From: CALCTE01 sp045627885
GTDB taxonomy: Bacteria > Bacillota > Clostridia > Oscillospirales > CAG-272
Direction of reading: 5' to 3'
Assembly: GCA_045627885.1 (NCBI GenBank)
Contig: JAZQOM010000051.1
Location: forward strand, 1 to 23,306
DNA length: 23,306 bases
A model generated the notes under the pieces. The model saw nothing but the letters and a program-made list of their open reading frames with translations, was not told where the DNA came from and ran no database searches. Each line of letters starts with the position of its first letter. Positions within the stretch are counted from its first letter, which is position 1. Of this stretch, positions 23,132-23,306 are shown piece after piece. A program made the translations under genes and the position numbers.

Positions 23132-23160
23132 ATTATACAATAACAATATGAACAAATCAA
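23132..23160 (-). promoter_or_regulatory. Promoter of the LytM-like gene
   Basis: On the minus strand TTGATT (23160-23155) and TATAAT (23137-23132) are exactly 17 bases apart, 22 bases before the start codon. The consensus -10 points to vegetative sigma-A transcription rather than a sporulation sigma factor. Confidence 0.8.
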
Positions 23161-23182
23161 GTCATAAGGCAGAAAAATAAAA

Positions 23183-23220
23183 TAAACGGTGCAGTCGCAT
23201 AACTGCACCGTTTACATTTT
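23183..23220. terminator. Hairpin terminator after the right-edge gene
   Basis: A perfect 13-bp stem (23183-23195 with 23202-23214) encloses a 6-base loop. On the minus strand the stem follows the stop codon of the right-edge gene and is followed by a TTATTTTATTTTT tract (23182 leftward), so it ends that gene before the LytM-like promoter. Confidence 0.85.
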
Positions 23221-23233
23221 TAATTAAAAGTGA

Positions 23234-23306
23234 TTACTTTTCCTTTTTTCTTGTTGCAAAAACAACGCAAACTGCTAATCCGACAACGGCTACTGCCGCA
23301 AGAATT
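23234..23306 (-). CDS. C-terminal end of a leftward surface or membrane protein, cut by the window edge
   Basis: The last 24 codons before a TAA stop (23236-23234) read ILAAVAVVGLAVCVVFA followed by TRKKEK: one hydrophobic helix and a short basic tail. This is the form of a C-terminal membrane anchor, as in sortase-type or Gram-positive surface proteins, but any LPxTG-like motif would lie beyond the edge and cannot be checked. A terminator follows directly. Confidence 0.7.
   Translation of the reverse strand, partial: ILAAVAVVGLAVCVVFATRKKEK

Overview
The window looks like chromosomal DNA of an anaerobic Gram-positive member of the Clostridia, most likely an Oscillospirales/Ruminococcaceae-type or related gut lineage. 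The evidence is strong AGGAGG-type ribosome-binding sites, consensus sigma-A promoters with 17-base spacers, many hairpin-plus-T terminators, an IreB-family protein, CdaA/CdaR, a DUF4364 protein, a HemZ-type radical SAM protein, a SpoVB-like flippase and a dockerin-bearing leucine-rich repeat protein. I see no rRNA, tRNA, CRISPR array, insertion sequence or phage gene. The assignment rests on gene content only.

Layout. (1) Bases 1-230 hold the leader of a leftward gene that begins at base 8 and leaves the window. The leader has a promoter, a 110-base structured RNA closed by a 10-bp stem, a possible antiterminator and an intrinsic terminator just before the ribosome-binding site; I cannot assign it to a known riboswitch class. 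(2) Bases 299-1197 hold a rightward pair: a membrane-anchored, possibly permuted papain-fold protein and a small two-helix membrane protein. (3) Bases 1241-2794 are a leftward operon: IreB-family protein, aldo/keto reductase with ferredoxin domain, and a 94-residue unknown. (4) glmS runs rightward from 2972. (5) A secreted LRR-dockerin protein runs leftward (4900-5811). (6) Bases 5996-17452 form a tightly packed rightward block: cdaA, cdaR, an RseC-like gene, recJ, rel, dtd, hemZ, a uridine kinase-like gene and a SpoVB/MurJ-like flippase. (7) A ferredoxin gene has its own promoter, followed by a convergent RsuA-type pseudouridine synthase. (8) DUF4364, a MsmK/UgpC-type sugar ABC ATPase and a diacylglycerol kinase-like gene run rightward. 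(9) A leftward membrane-anchored protein carries a LytM/M23-like domain that has lost its metal ligands. The right edge holds the last codons of a leftward surface or membrane protein.

How the genes fit together. The long block joins two nucleotide second messengers, c-di-AMP (CdaA with its regulator CdaR) and (p)ppGpp (Rel), with DNA repair (RecJ), translation quality control (Dtd) and a lipid-linked envelope precursor flippase. GlmS feeds the same cell-wall pathway but is cut off from cdaA-cdaR by the dockerin gene, and glmM is not in the window. Most convergent gene ends share one bidirectional terminator hairpin. No gap of more than 300 bases lacks a gene.
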